Assembly (NCBI GenBank): GCA_964521865.1
Contig: CAZFTJ010000002.1
Location: forward strand, 62,001-126,000
DNA length: 64,000 nucleotides
Origin: CAYSRJ01 sp964521865
GTDB lineage: Bacteria > Spirochaetota > B62-G9 > DRHN01
Reading direction: 5' to 3'
Part shown: piece by piece, positions 26,422 to 34,878 of the stretch
How the letters are laid out: each line of letters starts with the position of its first letter
Numbering within the stretch: position 1 is the stretch's first letter
Translations under genes and position numbers: made by a program
The notes under the pieces: model-generated
Told to the model about the DNA's origin: nothing
Databases searched by the model: none
The model's input: the letters and a program-made list of their open reading frames with translations, nothing else

Positions 26422-26510
26422 AACAGCAGAGTCCGTTTTAGACGTTCCGGTACGGTCATAAATATAAGAAACGGCGGTATTGCAGGCAAGCGCATTAAAA
26501 CCATTCTCAT
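26418..26510 (-). pseudogene. Degraded copy of CcdA helix 1 upstream of ccdA
   Basis: A 30-codon frame (ATG at 26510) containing LPAIPPFLIFMT, which matches LPLIPSYLTFIT of the intact helix at the ccdA C-terminus at 7 of 12 positions. Most differing codons there differ by a single base, often the third. After it, a 5-base insertion shifts frame; removing it would read on into TGTSKTD and the ccdA start. The Cys is replaced by Met. Its TGA overlaps the ccdA GTG (GTGA). It could be a remnant or a translated coupling peptide. Confidence 0.6.
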
Positions 26511-26538
26511 TGACAAGGATACCAAATCAACCTATTAT
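26510..26538 (+). promoter_or_regulatory. Promoter of the AlbA_2 gene, predicted leaderless start
   Basis: TTGACA (26510-26515), 17-base spacer, TATTAT (26533-26538), near consensus. Six bases (GAGAAT) separate the -10 from the ATG at 26545, so transcription should start at the ATG itself. It overlaps the 5' end of the degraded ccdA fragment on the other strand. Confidence 0.7.
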
Positions 26539-26544
26539 GAGAAT

Positions 26545-27201
26545 ATGCTCCAGATGCAACGATCGATAATTCCAATCGATATTTTTGAAGAGATCATCAC
26601 TCTCGGTGAGGGATATAAGGCGGAATTTACAACAACCCTCGAGGAGGAAGATGTGGCGAAGACGCTGTGTGCATTTTCCAATTCAAAAGGTGGAAACCTG
26701 TTTATCGGGATACGCGATTCGGGAGAACCTGTCGGCGTGCGTGACAGGTACAATGAGCTCACGAAGATAGACAGGGCCCTCACTCACCTAATTCCGAAAC
26801 CGGATGTTTCGGTTCAGGCCGTTACCTTCAAAAAATCCGAAATTATTGTTCTTGAGGTACGGGAGGGAAAAAACAAGCCCTATTTTACATCCGTCGGGGG
26901 TGAGCTTCAGGTCTTCATCCGTTCCGGATCGGATAATATCACCGCAACGAAAAAAGAGGTAAAGGCATTTATGAATACCAGAAAGACGCACCCCTCGACG
27001 CATAAAAACCTGAACCGTGATGAAACGATTCTATTCAATCTATTCGAGCAGGAAAAACGCCTTTCTGTGCCCCAGATAAGAGAAAAACTGAACTACACAG
27101 AGCGGCAAATGAGAAAAACACTCGCAAGTCTATATAAACTCGGATTAATAGTGCCGTCTTTAAGCGACAGAGAGGTGTACTACCGGACAGATCATATGTG
27201 A
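26545..27201 (+). CDS. AlbA_2 (Schlafen-like) domain transcriptional regulator
   Basis: 218 residues. The N-terminal two thirds is an AlbA_2/divergent AAA_4 domain with the hallmark start GEGYKAEFTT, then VAKTLCAFSNSKGGNLFIGI and KPYFTSVGGELQVFIRSGSD. The C-terminus (about 160-218) is a winged helix: LSVPQIREKLNYTERQMRKT. Such proteins are annotated as ATP-binding or helix-turn-helix regulators; their ligands are mostly unknown. Transcribed divergently from ccdA by a near-consensus promoter. No ribosome site precedes the ATG. Confidence 0.85.
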   Translation: MLQMQRSIIPIDIFEEIITLGEGYKAEFTTTLEEEDVAKTLCAFSNSKGGNLFIGIRDSGEPVGVRDRYNELTKIDRALTHLIPKPDVSVQAVTFKKSEIIVLEVREGKNKPYFTSVGGELQVFIRSGSDNITATKKEVKAFMNTRKTHPSTHKNLNRDETILFNLFEQEKRLSVPQIREKLNYTERQMRKTLASLYKLGLIVPSLSDREVYYRTDHM

Positions 27202-27463
27202 AACACGGTACTTTTCCATCCCGCACAAAGCAATACACTATGGCCTTCGAAGCAACGGCCAAAGAGGAAGGCGTTCGTGCCGAAATTTATACGTTTCGGC
27301 CGTGCAGCTCGCGGACGTTTGCCGGTACGCCCTATTCAACCGGCCGACTGTACGATCGGAACAATTTAATTGGAAATATAAAGATTATGGGGTATCCTTT
27401 TACGTAAAACTCGTTAAAAACAGCACTTCACGGCAAATTTGCCAACCAATCGGAAGGCTTCGT

Positions 27464-28390
27464 ATGAAAGAAAAAAAACGCCCGGCAACAGCCGAGATGA
27501 TGGAACCAAACCCGTATATCAGTGTTGTTGTTCCTACCTATAACAGGGCGTACTGTCTGAAGCGGGCGGTTGATTCAGTTTATTCACAGAGCTATAAGAA
27601 CCTGGAGGTTATCGTTGTCGACGACGGGTCCGACGACGACACGCAAACCCTTATCGACAGTATGCAGGAGCGCACGTCGTTTTATTTCAATCTGCGTTAC
27701 ATTCGAATCGCGCATGCAGGCGTAAGCAGAGCACGCAATACGGGAATTCAGGCGGCAGCCGGAGAATGGATCGCGTTTCTCGATTCCGACGATTACTGGC
27801 TTGAAGGCAAGCTCAAAAAACAGCTGGACTACCTGTCGGAAAAAGGGGAATACCGGGTGTGCCATACGGATGAGGTATGGATAAAAAACGGCAGACGAAT
27901 CAATCAGGGAAAAAAGCACAGGAAATATGAAGGGTGGTTTTTCAACCCGTCGCTCAAGCTCTGCCTGATCAGTCCCTCTTCGGTGCTTATCCACAAAGAT
28001 GTATTTGCAGAGGTCGGTATATTCGATGAAGGCTTTGCCTATGTCGAGGATTTCGAATTATGGCTGAGAATAACCGCCCGGTTTCCGGTCGGCTTTGTCA
28101 GTGAGAAACTCGTTGTAAAAACGGGAGGCCGTTCCGATCAGCTTTCAAAAAGGATCGGTGGTATTGAAAAATACAGGATGCAGGCGCTGAAAAAACTAAT
28201 ATTGAACGGCTTTTTTGACAGGGAACAGATGGAAAAAGCAAAAGCGGTGTATTTCAGTAAAGCAGAAATATATATAAAGGGATGCGAGCGGCGGAACAGG
28301 GGTGAAGAAATCGCCAGGATACGGCACGACATGCAGAATGTCGCCGGACGGACAGGTGCGAGTGCGATACAAGAAACCATAGAGGTTTAA
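27464..28390 (+). CDS. Family 2 glycosyltransferase
   Basis: 308 residues from the ATG at 27464, with GGAAGG nine bases upstream; 54 in-frame codons further upstream are not protein-like. The GT-A fold is clear: YISVVVPTYNRAYCLKRAVD, VIVVDDGSDDDTQTLID, GVSRARNTGIQAAAGEWIAF, then the DXD-type metal site LDSDDYW and the acceptor-side motif VEDFELWLR. It probably adds a sugar to a cell-surface glycan. Four bases separate it from the receiver-HATPase gene, so the two are cotranscribed. The donor and acceptor are unknown. Confidence 0.9.
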   Translation: MKEKKRPATAEMMEPNPYISVVVPTYNRAYCLKRAVDSVYSQSYKNLEVIVVDDGSDDDTQTLIDSMQERTSFYFNLRYIRIAHAGVSRARNTGIQAAAGEWIAFLDSDDYWLEGKLKKQLDYLSEKGEYRVCHTDEVWIKNGRRINQGKKHRKYEGWFFNPSLKLCLISPSSVLIHKDVFAEVGIFDEGFAYVEDFELWLRITARFPVGFVSEKLVVKTGGRSDQLSKRIGGIEKYRMQALKKLILNGFFDREQMEKAKAVYFSKAEIYIKGCERRNRGEEIARIRHDMQNVAGRTGASAIQETIEV

Positions 28391-28394
28391 ATCA

Positions 28395-29276
28395 ATGGAT
28401 CAGATCCTGATAATCGACGACGAAGAGGCAATCAGAAACGTTTTAAAGATAGCACTGACTAAAAAAGGGTATGCAGTTACCGAGGCCGATAACGGAAAAA
28501 AAGGGCTTGAGCTGTTTAAGCAAAAGAGACCGGAAATCGTACTGACGGATGTTATGATGCCTGAGATGACCGGGTTGGAGTTTACACGGTTTCTTAGTGA
28601 GATGAATGCCGACACCGATGTAATCGTGATGACGGGATACGGAACAGAAGATGTGGTAATTGAGGCGCTTCATGCCGGTGCATCCAACTACATTAAAAAG
28701 CCCATTGCATTCGAAGATCTGTTCGCCATCATAGATAGAATAACTCTAAAAAGAAAAAATAAAAAACTCGTCGAGCCCGCGAAGGACGCTGTGGTTTTTG
28801 AAAGAAAGGACCTTGTTATCGGTAATGATCTTTCAACCGTTTGGGGCGCCGTAAATCAACTGCTGTTCAATCTGCATTCAGGAATCGATAGAAATATTGT
28901 TGAAGGCATGCGAATAGGCCTGTATGAAATTATTATAAACGCAATCGAGCACGGGAATCTCGACATAACCTATGAAGAAAAGTCACAGGCTCAAAGGAAC
29001 AACAGCTACGTACAGCTTTTACAGGACAGAAAAAATAGGGCGGATGAAGAGGGCAAAAAGGTGCACATCAGCTCAACCTACGATTGTGAATGGCTTATCA
29101 TTCAGATAAAGGATGACGGCAAGGGCTTCGATTACAAAAGCCTTCCGGTGGCCAGATCTCCCGAAACGACGCTGGCAACCCATGGCAGAGGAATATTTCT
29201 CACCTCTCTCTACTTCGATTCGCTGAATTTTATCGAACCGGGCAATGCGGTTCGGCTCACAAAAAAGTTGAAATAA
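28395..29276 (+). CDS. Response regulator fused to an anti-sigma-type HATPase domain
   Basis: 293 residues. The receiver domain (1-115) has the acidic pair in LIIDDEE, phosphoacceptor Asp52 (VLTDVMMPEMTG), Thr80 and Lys102. The C-terminal domain (about 135-293) is a GHKL ATPase of the RsbW/SpoIIAB kind: N-box EIIINAIEHGN (178-188), G1 box DDGKGF (240-245), G2-like HGRGIFLT. There is no DNA-binding domain or histidine phosphorylation site. It could be a phosphorylation-controlled serine kinase or anti-sigma factor. The ribosome site GAGG lies in the end of the glycosyltransferase gene. Confidence 0.88.
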   Translation: MDQILIIDDEEAIRNVLKIALTKKGYAVTEADNGKKGLELFKQKRPEIVLTDVMMPEMTGLEFTRFLSEMNADTDVIVMTGYGTEDVVIEALHAGASNYIKKPIAFEDLFAIIDRITLKRKNKKLVEPAKDAVVFERKDLVIGNDLSTVWGAVNQLLFNLHSGIDRNIVEGMRIGLYEIIINAIEHGNLDITYEEKSQAQRNNSYVQLLQDRKNRADEEGKKVHISSTYDCEWLIIQIKDDGKGFDYKSLPVARSPETTLATHGRGIFLTSLYFDSLNFIEPGNAVRLTKKLK

Positions 29277-29298
29277 CCGGCGCTATCAGTATCGCAAC

Positions 29299-29730
29299 TC
29301 AGCGCACGCCGAGTTTATCCCGCCCCGATATCTGTATTTTTTTGGCGGTGAGAACTGCAATCGCCCTGTCTGGGTCCTCAAACCTGAAAATGAGAAGCGC
29401 TTTATCCTCAGGCTGTTCAAAGAATGCGTACATATATTCGACATTGATCCCCTCTTTTGCGAGAATATCGAGTACAGCCGCGAGCCCTCCCGGTTTGTCG
29501 GGCACCTCTACAGCGACAACCGCAGTTTCCTTCACAATAATGCCTTTCCCTCGAAGCGCCTTCAGGGCTTTCTCGATATCATCAACAATCATGCGAAGAA
29601 TACCGAAATCCGAGGTATCGGCGAGCGACAGCGCCCGAATATTGATATTGTTCTTTCCGAGTATCCGGGTTATTTCACCGACTCTTCCGACTTTATTCTC
29701 CAAAAACACTGAAATCTGTCTGATCTTCAT
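29299..29730 (-). CDS. Tandem ACT-domain protein
   Basis: 143 residues, two ACT domains. The first is IRQISVFLENKVGRVGEITRI (1-65 roughly), the second VAVEVPDKPGGLAAVLDIL (about 72-135). ACT domains bind amino acids or related ligands and act as sensors. Proteins of this kind often sit beside phenylacetate-CoA ligase genes, as here (paaK is 146 bases upstream on the same strand). The biochemical role is unknown. Confidence 0.9.
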   Translation of the reverse strand: MKIRQISVFLENKVGRVGEITRILGKNNINIRALSLADTSDFGILRMIVDDIEKALKALRGKGIIVKETAVVAVEVPDKPGGLAAVLDILAKEGINVEYMYAFFEQPEDKALLIFRFEDPDRAIAVLTAKKIQISGRDKLGVR

Positions 29731-29772
29731 TTTTTACACCTTCGCATTGGTTTATAAAAAAACCTTCCGCAT

Positions 29773-29791
29773 CCGGTTTCATACAAACCGG
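29773..29791. repeat. Hairpin between paaK and the ACT gene
   Basis: A perfect 7-bp inverted repeat, CCGGTTT/AAACCGG, with a CATAC loop in the 146-base spacer. On the minus strand a run of seven T follows 12 bases later, so weak termination or attenuation is possible. Confidence 0.45.
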
Positions 29792-29876
29792 TACCCGCAC
29801 ATCTGGATCGAAGTGCACCTGAATCGAAGGAAAAAAAACAGAGCGCCGATGGGACATCAAAAGGATGTCGAATCGA

Positions 29877-31175
29877 CTAGAGCTTTCTTTTATCTATGAC
29901 CCTTTTCGCCTTTCCCTCCGATCGTGTAATCGACTTCGGTTCAACGAGTTTGACGGCAACCTTTATTCCAAGAACGCTTTCGATCTCTTTTCTGATTGTG
30001 TCCTCCACCCGTTCAAACTCCTTGATCTCGTCGGAAATCATCTTTTCATTCATCTCGATGAAAACGCTCAATTCGTCGAGTGTCCCGACCCGATCAACGA
30101 CAATCTGATAATGAGGCTCGGTACCCTCCACCCTGACAAGGACTTCCTCTATCTGGGAAGGAAATACATTGACTCCCCTGATTATGAGCATATCATCCGT
30201 TCTTCCCATAAGTCTTTCCACCCGCACAGAGGTACGACCACACTCGCATTCGCCGGGAATAATGGCCGTAATATCCCTCGTACGATAGCGAATAAGCGGC
30301 GTCGCATCTCTGGTGAGTGTCGTAATAACGAGCTCTCCCACCTCACCCGGCGGCAAAACTTCGCCTGTTTCAGCGTTGATTATCTCCGGGTAGAAATGGT
30401 CGTCACAGATATGTATGCCGTTCTTGAACCTGCACTCATTCCCTACACCAGGCCCTATTATTTCCGTAAGACCGTATATATCCAGAGCCAGCAGATTGAG
30501 TCTCCGCTCTATTTCCACCCGCATATTGTTCGACCACGGCTCTGCGCCGAAATTTCCCGCTTTGAGATGCAGTGATTTGAAATCCACACCCATTTCCTCC
30601 GCAACCTCTGCAAGGTACAAACAGTAACTGGGGGTGCAGGTAAGAATTGTGCTTTTAAAATCCTGAATGAGCATTATCTGACGTTTTGTGTTTCCCCCCG
30701 ATACGGGGATAACCGCTGCACCGATTTTGCGTGCACCGTAATGCACGCCCAGACCGCCTGTAAATAATCCGTACCCATAGGCATTCTGAACGATGTCCCC
30801 TGAAGTTGTACCGCTCATCGACAGGCAGCGGGCCATCACTTCGCTCCACAGATCGATATCATTGACGGTATATCCGCCTATTACCGGTTTTCCGGTTGTA
30901 CCCGAAGAGATGTGGGTCTCGACGATATCGCTCATTGGAACGGCAAACATACCGAAGGGATAGTTCTGTCTCAGATCGTCTTTTGTTGTAAACGGAAGCT
31001 TCACTAGATCGTCAATGGAGGTGATGTCCGACGGTTTGAGTCCACGACTTGCTATCTTTTCTCTGTAGAAGGGTATTCGTGCATATACCCGCTCCACAAG
31101 AGATTTCAAACCCTCGTTTTGAATACCCCTCTTTTTACTGTCGGTCAATGATTCGCGTTCTTTGTTCCAGATCAT
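29877..31175 (-). CDS. paaK: Phenylacetate-CoA ligase family enzyme
   Basis: 432 residues, AMP-forming acyl-CoA ligase, activating an aryl or branched acid with ATP and CoA. Motifs: HISSGTTGKPVIGGYT (phosphate loop), LDIYGLTEIIGPGV, and the C-terminal LMGRTDDMLIIRGVNVFPSQ hinge, with Lys in EGKAKRVIDKR. The ribosome site is GAGGAA before the ATG at 31175. In anaerobes such enzymes paired with ACT proteins often take aryl acetates produced from aromatic amino acids. The symbol denotes the family; the true substrate is unproven. Confidence 0.88.
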   Translation of the reverse strand: MIWNKERESLTDSKKRGIQNEGLKSLVERVYARIPFYREKIASRGLKPSDITSIDDLVKLPFTTKDDLRQNYPFGMFAVPMSDIVETHISSGTTGKPVIGGYTVNDIDLWSEVMARCLSMSGTTSGDIVQNAYGYGLFTGGLGVHYGARKIGAAVIPVSGGNTKRQIMLIQDFKSTILTCTPSYCLYLAEVAEEMGVDFKSLHLKAGNFGAEPWSNNMRVEIERRLNLLALDIYGLTEIIGPGVGNECRFKNGIHICDDHFYPEIINAETGEVLPPGEVGELVITTLTRDATPLIRYRTRDITAIIPGECECGRTSVRVERLMGRTDDMLIIRGVNVFPSQIEEVLVRVEGTEPHYQIVVDRVGTLDELSVFIEMNEKMISDEIKEFERVEDTIRKEIESVLGIKVAVKLVEPKSITRSEGKAKRVIDKRKL

Positions 31176-31373
31176 GGGATTCCTCTTTCATCTGTACTCT
31201 CTCCACAGCTGTTTTGCGAGCCCCGTTACGCACAAATCCGGAGCTTACACCGCCGACACAAAACATTCGAATACCGTGCCGTCACGATACTATATAAAGT
31301 TCGCATATAAATTGCAAGGGAAAATGTCCTCTGTGCGAAACCAGGCAGATCACGGGCCGCACAGAATGCGGCA

Positions 31374-32807
31374 CTACTCCACTTTGGTTCGAAGAATCTC
31401 GTTTGCGAGCTCGGGATTGGCCCTTCCCCCCGTCTTTTTCATTACCTGCCCGATTAAAAAACCGAATGCATTCTTTTTCCCCGATCGGTAATCGGAAACA
31501 GCCGTTTCATTCAGCTTCAACACTTCATCGATCACTGCTTCTATTTCTTCCCTGTCGCTCATCTGTTTCAGACCCTTCTCATCCACCACCTCGTTTGCTC
31601 GCTTCCCCGATGATACCATTTCATCGAACACATCTTTCGCCATTTTTCCGGATATGACGCCGCGGTCCGTCAGCTCGAGCAGCTCTCTGAGCATCCCGGC
31701 AGTCACCGTGAAATCGCCAATTTCAATTTTCCGGTCATTCAGCACTCTCATGACTTCGCCGAGCACCCAGTTTGCCGCCTTCTTGGGATTCCTGTAGCCG
31801 TCGACGACCTCCTCAAAGTACTGTGAAACCTGAGGCGACGAGCATAAATGGGAAGCGTCATACTCCGAAAGGTCGTACTCTCTGACAAACCTGTTTCTCC
31901 GCTGTTCCGGCAGCTCGGCCAGTCCGTTTCGAATCTCGTCGATGAACTCCTTTCCGATTACCACGGGAACCAGGTCGGGATCGGGGAAATAACGGTAATC
32001 GTGGGCCTCTTCCTTTGTACGCATCTGAAGAGTCGCATTTTTATTCTGGTCGAAAAGCCTGGTCTGCTGCGTAAGAGTTGCGCCCGAACGAAGAAGTCTG
32101 GTCTGCCTCTTGATCTCAAAATCCAGGGCCCTCCGTACGTTGGCAAAGGAGTTCATGTTTTTTATCTCCTGCTTCACACCGAAACCATCTTCACCCCGCA
32201 CGCGCATCGAAATATTTACGTCGACCCTCAATTCCCCTTTTTCCATATTGCAGTCCGAGACATCGGTAAACTGCATTATTTCCTTTACGGCAACGAGAAA
32301 CCGGTAGGCCTCTTCGGATGTCCTGATATCGGGGTCGGTTACAATTTCGAGAAGCGGAATACCGCATCTGTTGAAATCGATATAGCTTGGCCCTCCGGGG
32401 TCTTCATCGTGCACGAGCTTTCCGGCATCCTCTTCCATATGGGCCCTCGTAATACCGATACGTTTTTCAGCCCCGCTCTCATCGTTGATCACCACATAGC
32501 CCCCGCTGTTTAGCGGAGACTCGTACTGGGATATTTGATAGGCCTTCGGCAGATCGGGATAGAAATAATTTTTTCTCGCGAACACCGAATGCTCCGCTAT
32601 CTCGCAGTTGAGCGCAAGACCGGCCGTAACGCCCTTTTTAATCACCTCTTTATTGAGAACAGGAAGCGCACCTGGCAGTCCGAGGCAGACCGGACAGGTA
32701 TGGGTGTTCGGAGGAGCTCCGAATTCTGCGCTGCAGCCGCAAAAAGTTTTGGTTTTGGTATTGATCTGTACATGTATCTCGAGCCCGATTACCGCTTCAT
32801 AGTTCAT
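31374..32807 (-). CDS. gatB: Aspartyl/glutamyl-tRNA(Asn/Gln) amidotransferase subunit B
   Basis: Activates the mischarged tRNA for amidation; 477 residues. I start at the ATG at 32807 (MNYEAVIGLEIHVQ), which overlaps the gatA stop as ATGA and has GGAGG seven bases upstream; an ATG six bases earlier lies directly against that site. Motifs: CPVCLGLPGALPVLN, RKNYFYPDLPKAYQISQ and VDVNISM. The C-terminal YqeY/tRNA-binding tail ends LIGQVMKKTGGRANPELANE. Last gene of gatCAB. Confidence 0.97.
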   Translation of the reverse strand: MNYEAVIGLEIHVQINTKTKTFCGCSAEFGAPPNTHTCPVCLGLPGALPVLNKEVIKKGVTAGLALNCEIAEHSVFARKNYFYPDLPKAYQISQYESPLNSGGYVVINDESGAEKRIGITRAHMEEDAGKLVHDEDPGGPSYIDFNRCGIPLLEIVTDPDIRTSEEAYRFLVAVKEIMQFTDVSDCNMEKGELRVDVNISMRVRGEDGFGVKQEIKNMNSFANVRRALDFEIKRQTRLLRSGATLTQQTRLFDQNKNATLQMRTKEEAHDYRYFPDPDLVPVVIGKEFIDEIRNGLAELPEQRRNRFVREYDLSEYDASHLCSSPQVSQYFEEVVDGYRNPKKAANWVLGEVMRVLNDRKIEIGDFTVTAGMLRELLELTDRGVISGKMAKDVFDEMVSSGKRANEVVDEKGLKQMSDREEIEAVIDEVLKLNETAVSDYRSGKKNAFGFLIGQVMKKTGGRANPELANEILRTKVE

Positions 32808-34234
32808 CCGCATCCCTCCTCAACCACATGCGCGGCCCGAAACACATCCTCCTCTCTGAAGTGCCGGGCAATAATCTGTGCACCAACAGGGAGGCCTCCA
32901 TTCGTCTTTCCGCACGGCACGGATGCTGCGGGCAGACCGGCGAGGTTCACCGGAACCGTGTATACATCCGCCAGGTACATCTGCAGGGGATCGTCCAGCA
33001 TTTTTCCGATCTCCCATGCAGGCACGGGAGAAACCGGCGCCACGATAATATCAACATCCCTGAATGCCGATTTGAAATCCTCTAATATACGCGTTCGTGC
33101 CCTCTGCGCCTTCAGGTAGTAGGCATCGTAGTAGCCTGACGACAGGGTGTACGTACCGAGTAGAATTCTCCGCTTCACCTCCCTCCCGAATCCCCTGCTT
33201 CGGTTTTCACGGTACAGCCTCTGGAGGTCATCCGTATCCGTGACCCTCGTTCCGTACCGTATACCGTCGAATCGTGCGAGGTTGGAAGACGCTTCTGCGG
33301 TTGCAATGATATAGTAGGTCGCAATTGCGTACTTTGTGTATCGCAGATTTATCTTTTTCACCTTTGCACCCGCCCTGCTGAGCAGGCTCACCGAATTCAT
33401 CACATGCGCCCGCACCTCATCGTCGAGTCCCTCTTCGAAGTACTCATCGGGCACCCCGACGCGAAGGCCCTTTACGCCTTTTACCGTAGATTTTAAAAAA
33501 TCGGGCACCGGTTCGCATACCGACGTCGAATCCCTCTGGTCGTGCCCCGAAACAGCCTGGAGCAGAAGGGCACCGTCGGTCACTGTTTTTGTTACAGGGC
33601 CGATCTGGTCGAGCGATGAGGCGTACGCCACGAGCCCGTAGCGGGATACCCTGCCGTATGTCGGTTTGATACCGAATACACCGCACATGGACGCAGGCTG
33701 GCGTATCGACCCGCCGGTGTCCGTTGCGAGTGCCGCAACCGCCAGACCTGCCGCCACGGCAGACGCCGCACCCCCGCTGGAACCCCCCGGTATTCTCAAT
33801 CGGTCATGGGGATTTCTGACCGGCCCGAACGCGGAAGTCTCGTTTGACGACCCCATGGCAAACTCGTCCATGTTGAGCTTGCCAGCGGGCACACCGCCCC
33901 GTTCGCGCAAATAGGATACCGCCGTTGCGTCATACGGCGAAATATACTCACGGAGTATATTCGAACCGCACGTCGTTGCCGTTCCCCGCACATTTATCAG
34001 GTCTTTTATACCGATGGGAACACCCTGAAGAAGGGTATTGCCACGGCGACGCGCGCCCTTTGCCTCCTCTTCAATCCGAGCCGCGTCGAAATCGATGTAA
34101 ACATTCAGCGGCAGCTCATTTTTTTTGTCCCTTTCCACCGCTTCCTGCAGGTCATGTATAATATCGACGGTCGATATTTCCCGAGATTCGAGCCTGTGCT
34201 TCAGCTCTTCTATTGTCAATTCATTCAACCCCAT
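32804..34234 (-). CDS. gatA: Aspartyl/glutamyl-tRNA(Asn/Gln) amidotransferase subunit A
   Basis: Glutaminase/amidase subunit, 476 residues. The Ser-cisSer-Lys triad is in place: Lys in VPIGIKDLINV, Ser in GGSSGGAASAVAAGL, and the nucleophile region TDTGGSIRQPASMCG. It frees ammonia from glutamine and channels it to GatB. It begins 9 bases after gatC and overlaps gatB. The operon implies that Gln-tRNA and/or Asn-tRNA is made by the indirect route. Confidence 0.98.
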   Translation of the reverse strand: MGLNELTIEELKHRLESREISTVDIIHDLQEAVERDKKNELPLNVYIDFDAARIEEEAKGARRRGNTLLQGVPIGIKDLINVRGTATTCGSNILREYISPYDATAVSYLRERGGVPAGKLNMDEFAMGSSNETSAFGPVRNPHDRLRIPGGSSGGAASAVAAGLAVAALATDTGGSIRQPASMCGVFGIKPTYGRVSRYGLVAYASSLDQIGPVTKTVTDGALLLQAVSGHDQRDSTSVCEPVPDFLKSTVKGVKGLRVGVPDEYFEEGLDDEVRAHVMNSVSLLSRAGAKVKKINLRYTKYAIATYYIIATAEASSNLARFDGIRYGTRVTDTDDLQRLYRENRSRGFGREVKRRILLGTYTLSSGYYDAYYLKAQRARTRILEDFKSAFRDVDIIVAPVSPVPAWEIGKMLDDPLQMYLADVYTVPVNLAGLPAASVPCGKTNGGLPVGAQIIARHFREEDVFRAAHVVEEGCG

Positions 34235-34243
34235 GAAACACTC

Positions 34244-34528
34244 CTATACGATTCTGGGGACAACCACATATCCACCCGTCCATTGAGGGGCGATTTCTTC
34301 AACCGTTTCAACAGGAAAGCTCTCTTCCACCTCATCCTTTTTGGTTACGTTCGTGATTCCAAGTATATGGGCCGTCGGTGCAACATCGTCGAGCGTGAGC
34401 TCATCGAGCACTTCCATATAGTCGAGTATCCGCGCGAGCTGAGTTTCCATTTCAGTCCTCTCCTCCTCCGAAAGGTCGACCCTGGCAAGATCACAGATCC
34501 ACTCGATCGTTTTTCTGTCGATACCCAT
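34244..34528 (-). CDS. gatC: Aspartyl/glutamyl-tRNA(Asn/Gln) amidotransferase subunit C
   Basis: 94 residues, the small subunit that wraps around and stabilises GatA. The N-terminal helix pair is WICDLARVDLSEEERTEME, followed by ILDYMEVLDEL and the extended tail APTAHILGI. The ribosome site AAAGGAG lies 10 bases before the ATG, directly beside a 9-bp hairpin. Confidence 0.95.
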   Translation of the reverse strand: MGIDRKTIEWICDLARVDLSEEERTEMETQLARILDYMEVLDELTLDDVAPTAHILGITNVTKKDEVEESFPVETVEEIAPQWTGGYVVVPRIV

Positions 34529-34547
34529 TGTCTGTACGCTCCTTTAA

Positions 34548-34569
34548 AGCAACTTCATACGAAGTTGCT
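34548..34569 (-). promoter_or_regulatory. Hairpin abutting the gatC ribosome site
   Basis: A perfect 9-bp inverted repeat, AGCAACTTC/GAAGTTGCT, with a 4-base loop. On the minus strand it ends one base before AAAGGAG. It could set mRNA stability or ribosome access for gatCAB. Confidence 0.5.
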
Positions 34570-34736
34570 CCCCGATATTCGGCCGCATGCGTCGGCAGTA
34601 CGCAAAAAGTATGATTCAATATAATAATATACCGTTTTTCCGTCGACCATTAGTCTGTACGGTGTGCTGCCTGCATCGGTGAGAAGCTGTACAGGCTGAA
34701 CCCATGATCCTGAACGTATTTTTTATCGCAAGATGC

Positions 34737-34765
34737 TTGACATGTGTTAAAATATTCCGTATCAA
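34737..34765 (+). promoter_or_regulatory. Promoter of the Fn3 lipoprotein gene
   Basis: TTGACA (34737-34742), 17-base spacer, TATCAA (34760-34765). It predicts a start near 34772 and a leader of about 107 bases. Confidence 0.55.
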
Positions 34766-34878
34766 GTATCGATACCGATGTACACGAACAGCCGAGACCA
34801 GACCGGCACCAACAACCGATCGGTACACCGGCGGTGATGATGAGGTCCTGAGAAAATTACAGGTAAGGATACGCCCGA

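Larger units (their letters stand above)
34529..34878. other. Divergent 350-base region between gatC and the Fn3 lipoprotein gene
   Basis: Holds the gatC-side hairpin (34548-34569), the plus-strand promoter (34737-34765) and otherwise no gene I can support. Open frames here are antisense shadows. Confidence 0.6.

Noticed and set aside
27279..27300. Hairpin GCCGAAA/TTTCGGC before the glycosyltransferase gene
   Set aside because: A perfect 7-bp stem, but no T-run, no gene end nearby and no clear relation to a promoter; could be chance. The rest of the 262-base gap (27202-27463) shows nothing.
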